DNA of 48,856 nt from an uncultured Bacteroidales bacterium (GTDB lineage Bacteria > Bacteroidota > Bacteroidia > Bacteroidales > UBA3824), in contig CAJOJG010000018.1 in NCBI GenBank assembly GCA_905234655.1, positions 1 through 48,856 of the forward strand, written 5' to 3'. A program made the position numbers and the translations under genes. A model generated the notes under the pieces. It was not told where the DNA came from, searched no databases, and saw only the letters and a list, made by a program, of their open reading frames with translations. This document shows, piece after piece, positions 24,263 through 33,245 of this stretch. Position 1 is the first letter of the stretch. Each line of letters starts with the position of its first letter.

Positions 24263-26377
24263 TTACACACTCGTTACCTTTTCCACGTTCTTCAACCTTT
24301 TGAGCCGCTCGACGATGGCGTTTAACTGGCTGTCGCCGAGGAGGTTGACGGAAAGAGTGGCGGTGAACTTGCCACCGTCCTCCTCCGTGATGCTGAAGGA
24401 GCGGATGTGGATATGGAACTCGTTGATTACCACATTGTTAATGGCAGCGGACATGGAGATGTCGTAAATGCCGGCGATGCGGATTGTGGCGGTCATCAAG
24501 TCCTTCGACGCTTCCTTTTTCCAAACGGCGTTGATTACGCGGTAGGGGAAGCGCGTGAGGATGTTCTTGGCGTTTGGGCAGTCGTAGCGGTGAATCTTTG
24601 TGCCGCCGGTCGCCGACACAAACGCAAATATCCTGTCGCCCGGCAGCGGGTTGCAGCATTTTGCGAATGTGTAGTTTATAGTGTCCATGTTACTGATGAT
24701 GAGGTAGTTGGCATCATCAGTTGCAACTGCCTCACGCCTTTTTTTCTCCTCGTGGGCTTGCACGGCAGGCTCCTCGGCGGCTTCGTTGGCGGCGAAAATC
24801 TGCTTTATCTTGTGCTGGTCGTACTTTCCCTCGCCCATGCCTTGGTAAAGGTCGATGGCGTTGTCAACGTTAAAGGCGCGTTGGAGTTGCTGAACGTTTA
24901 TGTCGTTGAATGTCAAGCCGATTTGCTGGAGTTTTTGGCGGATGATGTCGCGTCCTATTTCAGCAAGCCGGTTGTTGTTGGCCTCGACAATGCGGCGGAT
25001 GCGGGTCTTTGTGCGCGGATTGTTGGCGATGTTAATCCACTCGGCGGCGGGTTTTTGGTTTGCGGCGGTGAGGATGCCCACTGTGTCGCCGTTGTTAAGT
25101 TCCGCCCTGAAGGACACAAACTTTCCGTTGACCTGCGCGCCGGTGCACTTACTGCCGATGTCGGAGTGGATGGCGAATGCAAAGTCAAGCACCTTGTCGC
25201 CTTTGTGCATTTTCTTCAGGTCGCCCTTGGGAGTGAAGATATAAATCTCGTCGCTGTATAGAGCCTTTTTCTCAGCGGCGGCGGACTTGTTGTCGGTGTC
25301 GGGGTTTTCTATAGCCTCGCGGATTTTGGTGAAGATGTTAGTGTCCGCCTTTCCGTCCGTGCCGTTCTTGTATTTCCAATGGGCGGCAAGTCCTTTTTCC
25401 GCCACTTCGTCCATCCTTTCGGTGCGTATCTGCACTTCCACCCAACGTCCTTCGGGGCCGATGAGCGTGGTGTGCAGCGACTCGTAGCCGCTTGACTTCG
25501 GGACGCTGATCCAGTCGCGGAGGCGGTACGGGTTGGGCTTGTACTTTTCAGTGATGAGCGAGTACACCTTCCAGCAGTCGGACTTCTCGTCCTCGGGCTT
25601 GGAGTCGATGATGACGCGGATTGCGAACAGGTCGTATATTCCGTCGATGTCCACGCCTTGTTTTTTCATCTTTGCGCGGATTGACGAGATGGACTTCGGG
25701 CGGCCCTTGATGTGGACTTTGAGGTTGCTGCTGTCGAACTTCTTCTTCAACGGCTCGATGAACTCCTTTATGTAGCGGTCACGCTCTGTCTTCGTTATCT
25801 GGAGTTTGTCGGCGATGGAGCGGTAGGTCTCGTACTCAAAGAATTTGAGGCAAGTCTCCTCCATCTCGGTCTTTATCTTGTAGAGGCCGATGCGGTGCGC
25901 GATGGGGCTGTACAGGTACTGCACGAGAGTCGCATTGCGCACGCTTTCGGGGTCGTCGAGGGTCGTGATGTGGCGGATTTTTTGGAGGTAAACCGCCAAC
26001 AAGATTATTATCGCCCTGACGTCGCCGGAGAGCGTGACGAGGAGTTTGATGTGGTTTTCGTTCTGCTCTTTGAGTTTGTCGATGTTGAACTCGGGTATCT
26101 TAAGCAGTCCAGTCAATATTCCGCCGACCTCGTCGCCGAAAGTCTTGGCTTCCAAGAGTTTGGCAAGGTTTTCACGGTCGATGTAGGCGTATGCTGCGGC
26201 AGCGGCGACAGTCGTGGCGTCGGCGTTGATTTCGTCGGCGGCTATGGCCAGGATTTCGTCGGCGGCGGGGTTTGGAGCCGCGCCGTTAGATTCTATTTTC
26301 GTTATCGCGTCCGTAAGCACGGCTCTGTCGTCGGGCTGCAGCGTCGCGATGTATGTTTCAAGTCGTTCAGCAATCAT
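24263..26377 (-). CDS. relA: RelA-type (p)ppGpp synthetase with degenerate hydrolase domain
   Basis: 704 aa. Order: N-terminal HD-like region, synthetase domain (about 225-345) with GRPKSISSIRAKMKKQ, IYDLFAIRVI and GYESLHTTLIGPEGRWVEVQIRT, TGS domain (EIYIFTPKGDLKKMHKGDKVLDFAFAIHS), linker, and C-terminal ACT domain (TATIRIAGIYDISMSAAINN). Makes the alarmone (p)ppGpp in the stringent response. In the HD region the usual LADRLHNMRT segment reads LAVYLQKIRH (127-136), losing the metal-binding Asp, and no HD pair was found upstream. It should therefore be a synthetase only, and another gene must hydrolyse ppGpp. Confidence 0.9.
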   Translation of the reverse strand: MIAERLETYIATLQPDDRAVLTDAITKIESNGAAPNPAADEILAIAADEINADATTVAAAAAYAYIDRENLAKLLEAKTFGDEVGGILTGLLKIPEFNIDKLKEQNENHIKLLVTLSGDVRAIIILLAVYLQKIRHITTLDDPESVRNATLVQYLYSPIAHRIGLYKIKTEMEETCLKFFEYETYRSIADKLQITKTERDRYIKEFIEPLKKKFDSSNLKVHIKGRPKSISSIRAKMKKQGVDIDGIYDLFAIRVIIDSKPEDEKSDCWKVYSLITEKYKPNPYRLRDWISVPKSSGYESLHTTLIGPEGRWVEVQIRTERMDEVAEKGLAAHWKYKNGTDGKADTNIFTKIREAIENPDTDNKSAAAEKKALYSDEIYIFTPKGDLKKMHKGDKVLDFAFAIHSDIGSKCTGAQVNGKFVSFRAELNNGDTVGILTAANQKPAAEWINIANNPRTKTRIRRIVEANNNRLAEIGRDIIRQKLQQIGLTFNDINVQQLQRAFNVDNAIDLYQGMGEGKYDQHKIKQIFAANEAAEEPAVQAHEEKKRREAVATDDANYLIISNMDTINYTFAKCCNPLPGDRIFAFVSATGGTKIHRYDCPNAKNILTRFPYRVINAVWKKEASKDLMTATIRIAGIYDISMSAAINNVVINEFHIHIRSFSITEEDGGKFTATLSVNLLGDSQLNAIVERLKRLKNVEKVTSV

Positions 26378-26466
26378 GGTTTTAGCGTTTGTTTTTCCGC
26401 CGCTAAGATAAGTGATTTCGCTGAATTATGCAAGATAGTGTTTTGCGTAATTTCTTACTTATTTAC

Positions 26467-28137
26467 TTAGAACAGCAAGACCATCAATTCGGCTATCAAG
26501 ACCCTGAAGAACATCGTCAAAGGATAGACCGTGGCGTAACCTACCGCCGGCGCGTCCTTCGATGTAAGTCCGCTTGCGTATGCGAGGGCGGGAGGGTCGG
26601 TGTGGCTGCCGGCGATTATGCCAGTGAGGGTAAAATAGTTGACCTTGCAGAAATGACGGCCTACAAATCCCATTATCAAGAGCGGCAACAGTGTTATTAT
26701 GAATCCATAGCCGACCCAAGCGTAGCCGCCATTGACAACCGTGTCCACAAAGCCGTCTCCGGCGCGTATGCCGACGCAGGCGAGGAACAATGAGATGCCT
26801 ATTTCGCTGAGCATCAGGTTTGCGGACTGGGTCGTGTAGGTCGCGAACTTGAACTTCGGGCCAAACTTAGCCAGCAGAATGGCGATGATGAGCGGGCCAC
26901 CGGCAAGTCCGAGTTTGAACGGCTGCGGCACACCGGGAATGGCGATTGGAATACTGCCGAACAGCACGCCGACGGCGATGCCGATGAAAATTGTGGTCAA
27001 GTTAGGATGGTAAAGGCGGCGCATGGAGTTGCCGAGTTTGTCCTCGACACCGGCGATGGAAGCCTCTGTGCCGACGACGGAAACCGTGTCGCCGAGTTGG
27101 AGTATGAGTTCCTTTGACGCGAGGAGGTCGACGCCAGAACGATTGACGCGAGTGATGTTACAGCCATAAATCCTCCTGAGCGCAAGGCTGCCAAGGCGGC
27201 GGCCGTTGACTTCGGGTTTTGTGACCACGATGCGGCGGTTGATGAACTGGCTGTTCTGGCGTACCCACTGCTGACGCTGCATCGGGATTTCCTTGCCGAT
27301 TTGGGCGGCGATGGTGTCGGTGTCGGAGGCAGTGAGGATGACGAACAACTTGTCATGCAGACGTAGAACCGTGTCGGGTGTGGCGAGAGTAATCACATTT
27401 GTCTCTGACGACCAGTGGCGCGAAACCACAAAGTCGCGGTCGGGGAATATCTTCTTAATCTCACGGATTGTCTTGCCGTCGATAGCGGGGTTCTCGACTT
27501 CGATGGAAATGGCAGTGGCGGAGCTTGAGTCGTCGTCGGCCTGTGCGTCGATGTCGGCATTCTCCTTTTTAAAGTCGACTTTAAAGACCGCCTTCACGAT
27601 AATCATGCTCAATATGATGCCGATAACGCCCAACGGATAAGCGACAGCGTAGCCCATCGCCATTGTCGAGTTGACCTCGCCGGTCATGTCCTTAAGAGCC
27701 TGCTGTGCGGCGCCAAGTCCGGGTGTGTTAGTCACCGCGCCGGACATTATGCCGACCATCGTGGGGACTTCGATGCCTGTGATGAAATGGATTACCAGCG
27801 CCGTAGCCGCGCCGAGAAAAACGACGCCGACGGCGAGCAGGTTGAGCGTTATGCCGCCTTCCCTGAACGACGAGAAGAAGCCCGGGCCTACCCTCATGCC
27901 TATCGCGAAGATGAACAATATAAGGCCAAAGTCCCTGAGGAAGTCTATAAGCACAGGATCCATGCTTATCCCGAAGTGACCCATCACAATGCCGACAAAC
28001 AGGATGAATGTCGCGCCAAGAGAAATGCCGGCAATCTTGACCTTGCCGAGCAGCAGGCCGAGCGATATTATCACGCCCAGCAGCAGTATGGAATGGGCTA
28101 TGCCCTGACCCCATATCAAATCGTTAATCCAGTTCAT
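26467..28137 (-). CDS. AspT/YidE-family transporter with two TrkA-C (RCK_C) domains
   Basis: 556 aa inner-membrane protein. Five or six N-terminal helices (SILLLGVIISLGLLLG, FILFVGIVMGHFGI, DFGLILFIFAIGMRVGPGFF, GVVFLGAATALVIHFI, GIMSGAVTNTPGLGAAQ) are followed by two cytoplasmic RCK_C domains (about 205-375: AISIEVENPAIDGKTIREIKKIF; RRIVVTKPEVNGRRLGSL). The second membrane half ends GIIAGSHTDPPALAYASGL...DAPAVGYATVYP. The membrane halves carry matching TNTPGLGAAQ / HTDPPALAYA motifs as in aspartate:alanine exchangers. Substrate unknown. Single gene with a -7 box at 28161-28168. Confidence 0.88.
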   Translation of the reverse strand: MNWINDLIWGQGIAHSILLLGVIISLGLLLGKVKIAGISLGATFILFVGIVMGHFGISMDPVLIDFLRDFGLILFIFAIGMRVGPGFFSSFREGGITLNLLAVGVVFLGAATALVIHFITGIEVPTMVGIMSGAVTNTPGLGAAQQALKDMTGEVNSTMAMGYAVAYPLGVIGIILSMIIVKAVFKVDFKKENADIDAQADDDSSSATAISIEVENPAIDGKTIREIKKIFPDRDFVVSRHWSSETNVITLATPDTVLRLHDKLFVILTASDTDTIAAQIGKEIPMQRQQWVRQNSQFINRRIVVTKPEVNGRRLGSLALRRIYGCNITRVNRSGVDLLASKELILQLGDTVSVVGTEASIAGVEDKLGNSMRRLYHPNLTTIFIGIAVGVLFGSIPIAIPGVPQPFKLGLAGGPLIIAILLAKFGPKFKFATYTTQSANLMLSEIGISLFLACVGIRAGDGFVDTVVNGGYAWVGYGFIITLLPLLIMGFVGRHFCKVNYFTLTGIIAGSHTDPPALAYASGLTSKDAPAVGYATVYPLTMFFRVLIAELMVLLF

Positions 28138-28160
28138 GTTTTGCTCTATGAAATTTGGCG

Positions 28161-28168
28161 CAAAATTA
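28161..28168 (-). promoter_or_regulatory. -7 box for the AspT/YidE-like gene
   Basis: Minus-strand TAATTTTG, 24 nt before the ATG at 28137. Confidence 0.5.
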
Positions 28169-28273
28169 TAAAATTTTCCTCATACTGTGCTTATGTTATG
28201 ACAAAATTATCGTAAAATAATTTTTAAGAAAAAAATGGGGAAAACTTGATTTCGCGATAAGACCAACAAAAGT

Positions 28274-28390
28274 TTAGTATTCAAATTGAAACTCCATCTG
28301 TAATTGGTCATGAGGATTTTCCACCAATGGCTTGAGTTCGAAATTAAAAACCAAAGCCTCCACCATGGCATGGCGGTTTTCGAGAAATCC
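28274..28390 (-). pseudogene. 3' remnant of an unrecognised gene
   Basis: The 337-bp gap 28138-28474 contains a minus-strand frame reading ...GFLENRHAMVEALVFNFELKPL... and ending QLQMEFQFEY before TAA at 28274-28276. It has protein-like composition but no start, and is closed upstream by a stop. This looks like the tail of a deleted gene. Nothing else was recognised in the gap. Confidence 0.35.
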
Positions 28391-28474
28391 TGGTTACAGA
28401 AATCCCAATCATAACGCTTGATGATTTTGCCGGTTTGCTGAATCCGTCACTATATTCAACTTGATCCCAATATC

Positions 28475-29827
28475 CTACCCCACCCGCACATCCTTGAACA
28501 TCTCCACAATCTTCTGCCTTAGCACCTGCAACTTCAGATATGCGTGACGACCTTTGTTAAACAGCAGCCGCCACATGGCGACGACGCGCTTGACATAATC
28601 ATAGAAATGATGGGAAAAAATGCCCGTTACCGGCACCGCCAGCATATACACAAGCCTCATCCACCACGGATCCAGATACTTACAGAGCAAAACTATAAGC
28701 ACCGTGTACCAAATCGGGAACAGGAACACATACAGAGCAAACCTCAGAGACGAATGGAAGTTACGATCCTTGACGTGCATCGTCAGCAAAAACGGTGAAA
28801 AATACGGAATGAAATTGTTCACGAAGCCGAACAACGCCAACGGCGACAAGACTGTCAAAATCAACGTCCTTAGCACGACCCCGGCAGTCTTAAACCGCCG
28901 ACGGATAATCCAGTCGCGCAAGTTTGCCGCCTTCAGGCCCTCGCGGTACTGCCGGAGATACGAATTGAGCGTGTCGAAAGCCTCGGGGGCATTGACCTTC
29001 ATATCGTCCATAATCTTGACGACCTTGCGCCCGGCGAGCAGCTGGTTCTGGAAATTATTGACAATCTTGCCCTCCTTCCTGACGATAATCGGCGCGTAAA
29101 TCGTGCGGGCGGTCTCGAAGTTGTCATAATTTTCAGTGTCCCTGATGTCGATGATGAGCGAGCTCAACTCCTCAGTAATCCGCTGCACAAGGTCATGGTT
29201 GGCCTTCTGTGGGTTTTCCTCATATTGCTGGCGGTACTCCTTGACGCTTATCGGCTTGCCAAAATTAATAAGCGCGTCGGTGCGGAACTCGAAGTAGTCC
29301 TGGTAGTTAATGCCCACCGGCACAATCTTCACGTCGAGAGAATAGTTGCTCGCCTCCTCGGCCATGAACGCAATTCGGGTGATGCCCTTCTTCAACGGGC
29401 GGAGCTTGCGTATGCCCTTGTGGCTCGCCTCGGGGTATATGACAAGGTAACGCCGCTTCCTGAGAACCTCCACGGCCTTGTCGAAAACAGCGTCGTTCTG
29501 CTTGAGCGACTCCTTGCCGTCGCGGATACGGAATATCGGCAGGATTTTCATAAAAAACAACAGCCGCCTTACAAACTGGCCGGCGAAGATGTCCGCACGC
29601 GCCATGAACACCGGCTGCCAACTCTTTATGCTTATGATTATCAGCGCGTCCATCAGCGCGTTCTGATGGTTTGGCGCGAAAATCACCGCCCCGTCCCCGG
29701 GTATGTTCTCCAAGCCCATCGTATAGACGTTGCGGTAAAAAATATGATTGTGCACAAACGCCGGAAACAGTTTCAACGCGCCGTACACAATACTCGGATC
29801 CTCAAGGTTTGTGAATTTAATTGGCAT
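28475..29827 (-). CDS. PlsC-like acyltransferase with C-terminal membrane region
   Basis: 450 aa. The acyltransferase domain (about 35-240) has PNHQNALMDAL as motif I (one residue longer than the usual NHx4D), FFMKILPIFRIRDG, motif III YPEASHKG, and motif IV KIVPVGINY. Enzymes of this family acylate lysophosphatidate or related lysolipids at the inner membrane. About 325-410 contains three hydrophobic segments (VLRTLILTVLSPLALFGFVN, FALYVFLFPIWYTVLIVLL, LVYMLAVPVTGIFSHHF). It overlaps the upstream BASS gene by 11 bp and is the last gene of a GH3-BASS-acyltransferase operon, so its lipid target may relate to envelope recycling (inference). Confidence 0.8.
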   Translation of the reverse strand: MPIKFTNLEDPSIVYGALKLFPAFVHNHIFYRNVYTMGLENIPGDGAVIFAPNHQNALMDALIIISIKSWQPVFMARADIFAGQFVRRLLFFMKILPIFRIRDGKESLKQNDAVFDKAVEVLRKRRYLVIYPEASHKGIRKLRPLKKGITRIAFMAEEASNYSLDVKIVPVGINYQDYFEFRTDALINFGKPISVKEYRQQYEENPQKANHDLVQRITEELSSLIIDIRDTENYDNFETARTIYAPIIVRKEGKIVNNFQNQLLAGRKVVKIMDDMKVNAPEAFDTLNSYLRQYREGLKAANLRDWIIRRRFKTAGVVLRTLILTVLSPLALFGFVNNFIPYFSPFLLTMHVKDRNFHSSLRFALYVFLFPIWYTVLIVLLCKYLDPWWMRLVYMLAVPVTGIFSHHFYDYVKRVVAMWRLLFNKGRHAYLKLQVLRQKIVEMFKDVRVG

Positions 29828-30794
29828 ATCTTTCTGCTCGTAATTTGTTCAACTTATTGTATTTCAACTTCCTGCCATAGTTCCACCACGTCGAGAGCAT
29901 AAAGCCCGATATTATGTGCCATACGCCCCACCATGCGGCGATGAAAGCCATGCCGCCGGTCTGTATGCCGGAGGGGAATATCGCGGGGTTGAATATCAGC
30001 ATCAAAGCCAGGCCGGAGTTCTGTATGCCGGTCTCGATGGTTATCGTCCGGCGGTCGCGCATGTTAAGCCCCACCGCCGCAGCCGCCGAATACCCCGTGG
30101 CGAATGCAAGTCCGTTATGGACAAGGACTATGACGAGGATGTACTTGATGTACTTTATGAAGAAGTCAAAATTTGCGGCGAAGGCGATGACTACCATGCC
30201 CATGAACACCGCCAGCGAGATGCGCTGGATTGGCTTGGCGATGCGCCTTGTCAAGCCTGGCAGTTTCGTGGAACATAATATCCCCAGCACGAGCGGCAGC
30301 CCGATGATGAACAACAAGGTATGGAAAACCTGCGAAATCGGGATGTGCAACTCGCGCACAAGGTCGGAATGTGAGATGTAGAGATTGCCCCAGAAGGAGA
30401 AGTTAAGCGGGGTTATGACCACAGCCGTCACAGTCGAAATCGCGGTCAGCGACACCGACAGCTCGATGTTGCCCCTTGAAATCGACGAGATGAAGTTGGA
30501 GACATTGCCGCCCGGACAACACGCCACCAGGATTGCGCCGAGGGCTACTGTCACTGTCAGGTAACTGCCAAAAAGCCATATTCCCAGGAATGTCACCGCC
30601 GGAAGCAGCAAGACCTGCGAGCAAAAGCCCGTTACCACCGCCTTCGGATGCTGGAACGCGGTCTTGAAGTGCAGCGGCTTTATGCCGAGCGCGACGCCAA
30701 ACATTATGAACGCCTGGACGATGCTCAACACAAGCGACCCATTGTCGCCAAAATTTAGCCTTATGGCATCTAACTGGAGAAGTTGCTCGTACAT
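29817..30794 (-). CDS. Bile acid:sodium symporter (BASS) family transporter
   Basis: 325 aa with about nine to ten hydrophobic helices. BASS landmarks: FIMFGVALGIKPLHF, LVACCPGGNVSNFISSISRGNIELSVSLTAIST (the PGG-N-SN crossover motif) and ETGIQNSGLALML. Sodium-coupled uptake of an organic anion; bile acid, pantoate-like or other substrate cannot be told. Lies 1 nt after the GH3 gene and overlaps the acyltransferase by 11 bp, so the three are surely co-transcribed. Confidence 0.87.
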   Translation of the reverse strand: MYEQLLQLDAIRLNFGDNGSLVLSIVQAFIMFGVALGIKPLHFKTAFQHPKAVVTGFCSQVLLLPAVTFLGIWLFGSYLTVTVALGAILVACCPGGNVSNFISSISRGNIELSVSLTAISTVTAVVITPLNFSFWGNLYISHSDLVRELHIPISQVFHTLLFIIGLPLVLGILCSTKLPGLTRRIAKPIQRISLAVFMGMVVIAFAANFDFFIKYIKYILVIVLVHNGLAFATGYSAAAAVGLNMRDRRTITIETGIQNSGLALMLIFNPAIFPSGIQTGGMAFIAAWWGVWHIISGFMLSTWWNYGRKLKYNKLNKLRAERYAN

Positions 30795-30795
30795 T

Positions 30796-32574
30796 TTATT
30801 CTATTGTAATGGCTTTTGTATGGATTCCTGTACCTTCCTTGAACACGCCAGCGTCCACCGGCAGATGTCCCAAGAACGGCTTTCCGCCCATGACAATATG
30901 CGCCGTGGCTTCGCGCGAGGCGGGGCTGTCGTCGTATGAGACCACTATCGAGGAACATTTATCAAGGTTCTTGAACTTTGTCAAGGCGAGCGGCGAGGTG
31001 AAAACGCTCAAGACCACACGCTCTTTCGCAGCGAGGTTGTCTATGAAACTTACCATGGCGGCTGTCGCGCCGAATGACGACGGGTACGAGCTGCCGTCGT
31101 GGAACGCCACAAGAACCACGTCAAACCCTGCAAGCTGGGCGGCAAGGTTAGTGAACGCGGAGGCGGCGGCGGACTTTGAGAGTGAGAACTTAGTGACCTG
31201 GGCGTAACGCTCGATGACGCTCTCAAACTCCGTATACCCGGCATCCTTCCCGATGGACACCACGGCAATCCTCTTGCCGTCCATTCCGCGCAACGGCAAC
31301 AGTGTGTCCTTATTACTTACCAATGTCACCGCGTTCTCGTAAATCCTGCGGCTAAGCGACGCGGCGTAGCTTGTGTTAAGGTCGTCATAAATATTTTCCA
31401 AAGCGACCGGCTTGTATTCGTGGAGTCCCATCGCAACTTTTGCTTGCAAAATCTTCCTGCACCGGCTGTCGATGTCCGCCTGTGAAATCCTGCCGGCGTT
31501 CCTCGCCGCCACAAGCGCATTGTAGGCTTTCTGTCCGTCCGGCGGCATAAGTAGCACGTCCACACCCGCCTCAAACGCCCTGACCGCGACTTCGCCGCCC
31601 TCCATGCTGCCGCTGACACCTTTCATCTTCAATGCGTCCGTGAACACGAGTCCGCCATATCCAAGTTCGGTCTTCAAAAGTCCGTCGATGACATTCTTGG
31701 AAATGCTGGACGGTACTTTTGTGCTGTTGGACTCCAACGCCGGGACAAAAAGATGGCCGACCATGACACCCGGAACGCCGTTTTTTATGAGGTATTTGAA
31801 CGGGTAGAGGTCGAATGTGTCGAGCCTTTCGCGGCTGTCATTTATCACTGGCAACGCCTCGTGCGAGTCGACGGCGGTGTTTCCGTGTCCTGGAAAATGC
31901 TTCGCCGTCGTGACAATCCCCTCGTCCTTCATCCCGAGCATCATTGCGCAGCCCTTCCGCGCGACATTAAGCGGGCCGGAGCCAAAACTGCGGTTGGCAA
32001 TGACGGTGTTCGCCGGATTGTCGTAGATGTCGACGCACGGCATGAAGTCGATGTTGACGCCCAAACGCCTGCACTCGCGCCCGATTTCCCTGCCAAGTTC
32101 ATACACGATTCCATCGTCCGCCACCGCGCCAAGGCATAGGTTTCGCGGATATGCCGGTACGCTGTCCAATCTCATCGACAGCCCCCACTCGCCGTCCTGA
32201 GCGACCATGAGCGGTATCCTCACACGCGATTGAAGGCGGTTAATGAGCGCGGCCTCGCGCGCCGGCCCGCCGTAGAAGAATATCACGCCGCCGACGTGGC
32301 AGATGTCGACCTCTTTTTCGAGTTTGTCATACAGAGCGTCGCCGGGCTTCCACTTCCCCGACAGCTCGAGCATCAGCAACTGGCCGATGCGCTCGTCGGG
32401 TGTCATGGTCTTCATCACCGAGTCGACCCAGCCGCTATTAGCCGCCGTGTCGCCGCCCGGCGAGAACGCAAAGTCGTATGACCCTTGGAACGGAAATGTC
32501 CAAAATACCGTCGCCAGCATTATTGCGGTGAATATTAATGTCCTTAATATGAATGTGATAGTAGTCTTCAGCAT
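30796..32574 (-). CDS. GH3 beta-N-acetylhexosaminidase-like hydrolase, membrane-anchored
   Basis: 592 aa. The N-terminal hydrophobic segment (LRTLIFTAIMLATVFWTF) is an uncleaved anchor or signal. The catalytic barrel carries the NagZ-type loop KHFPGHGNTAVDSH (225-238) supplying the His/Asp acid-base pair, and the nucleophile in VFTDALKMKG (Asp313). That loop distinguishes beta-N-acetylglucosaminidases from beta-glucosidases. A C-terminal sandwich domain ends with the protein; the beta-lactamase-like domain fused to some Bacteroidetes homologues is absent. The probable job is cleavage of GlcNAc from peptidoglycan or glycans in the periplasm. First gene of a three-gene operon. Confidence 0.88.
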   Translation of the reverse strand: MLKTTITFILRTLIFTAIMLATVFWTFPFQGSYDFAFSPGGDTAANSGWVDSVMKTMTPDERIGQLLMLELSGKWKPGDALYDKLEKEVDICHVGGVIFFYGGPAREAALINRLQSRVRIPLMVAQDGEWGLSMRLDSVPAYPRNLCLGAVADDGIVYELGREIGRECRRLGVNIDFMPCVDIYDNPANTVIANRSFGSGPLNVARKGCAMMLGMKDEGIVTTAKHFPGHGNTAVDSHEALPVINDSRERLDTFDLYPFKYLIKNGVPGVMVGHLFVPALESNSTKVPSSISKNVIDGLLKTELGYGGLVFTDALKMKGVSGSMEGGEVAVRAFEAGVDVLLMPPDGQKAYNALVAARNAGRISQADIDSRCRKILQAKVAMGLHEYKPVALENIYDDLNTSYAASLSRRIYENAVTLVSNKDTLLPLRGMDGKRIAVVSIGKDAGYTEFESVIERYAQVTKFSLSKSAAASAFTNLAAQLAGFDVVLVAFHDGSSYPSSFGATAAMVSFIDNLAAKERVVLSVFTSPLALTKFKNLDKCSSIVVSYDDSPASREATAHIVMGGKPFLGHLPVDAGVFKEGTGIHTKAITIE

Positions 32575-32698
32575 GGATTTCGGGTGGGATTATGCAGTGT
32601 GGAAAAATGAAAATTGCCCCAAATTTTCTCATGGAAAAATCTGAGGCAAAATCTTTATGGCCGTCGCCTTTTAGGGGCTGGCGGTCGCCGTGGTGGTT

Positions 32699-33157
32699 CT
32701 ACTTCATGTCGTGCAACTGGTAGATGTCGCCACCGGCGTTCACGATTTCGCGAGCCGAGAAGTAAAAGAAAATCTCGTTGAGCGCGTTGTCGTCGGAATC
32801 AGAACCGTGTACAGCATTGTGCTGGACGCTCTCGGCGTACTTACGGCGGATTGTGCCTTCCTCAGCCTTCGATGGGTCGGTCGCGCCCATGAGCTTGCGC
32901 CACTCGGGCACTGCGTTCTCCTTCTCGAGGACTGCAGCGTAGATCGGGCCGGAGGTCATGAACTCTACAAGGCCGTCGAAGAAGGGCTTGCCCCTGTGGA
33001 CATTGTAGAATGCTTCTGCCTCGTTCTTAGAGAGTTGCAATTTTTTCATAGCCAAAATCTTAAAGCCGTGGTTGTGCACCTCGAGGAAAATCTCCTGGGC
33101 GTAACCGTTCTTGACGGCATTCGGCTTAATGAGCATCAAAGTATGTTTTCCTGTCAT
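32699..33157 (-). CDS. ndk: Nucleoside diphosphate kinase
   Basis: 152 aa, complete. Transfers phosphate from ATP to nucleoside diphosphates through the phospho-His in NAVHGSDSDDNA. Other landmarks: TLMLIKPNAVKNGYAQEIF and FFDGLVEFMTSGPIYAAVLEKENAV. C-terminus FFYFSAREIV. Its -7 box TATCTTTG (33211-33218, minus) is divergent from the nrnA promoter. The 124-bp gap downstream (32575-32698) holds no gene. Confidence 0.95.
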   Translation of the reverse strand: MTGKHTLMLIKPNAVKNGYAQEIFLEVHNHGFKILAMKKLQLSKNEAEAFYNVHRGKPFFDGLVEFMTSGPIYAAVLEKENAVPEWRKLMGATDPSKAEEGTIRRKYAESVQHNAVHGSDSDDNALNEIFFYFSAREIVNAGGDIYQLHDMK

Positions 33158-33185
33158 TTTAATTTAGTAATTATAATTTTTTAAG

Positions 33186-33193
33186 TATATTTG
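33186..33193 (+). promoter_or_regulatory. -7 box for nrnA
   Basis: TATATTTG on the plus strand, 52 nt before the ATG at 33246. The divergent ndk box lies only 17 nt further along, so the two promoters overlap. Confidence 0.5.
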
Positions 33194-33210
33194 CGTTCTG
33201 AAATTTGGCG

Positions 33211-33218
33211 CAAAGATA
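33211..33218 (-). promoter_or_regulatory. -7 box for ndk
   Basis: Minus-strand TATCTTTG, 53 nt before the ndk ATG at 33157. Confidence 0.5.
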
Positions 33219-33245
33219 ATAAAAAAAACACAAACCAAAAAGACA

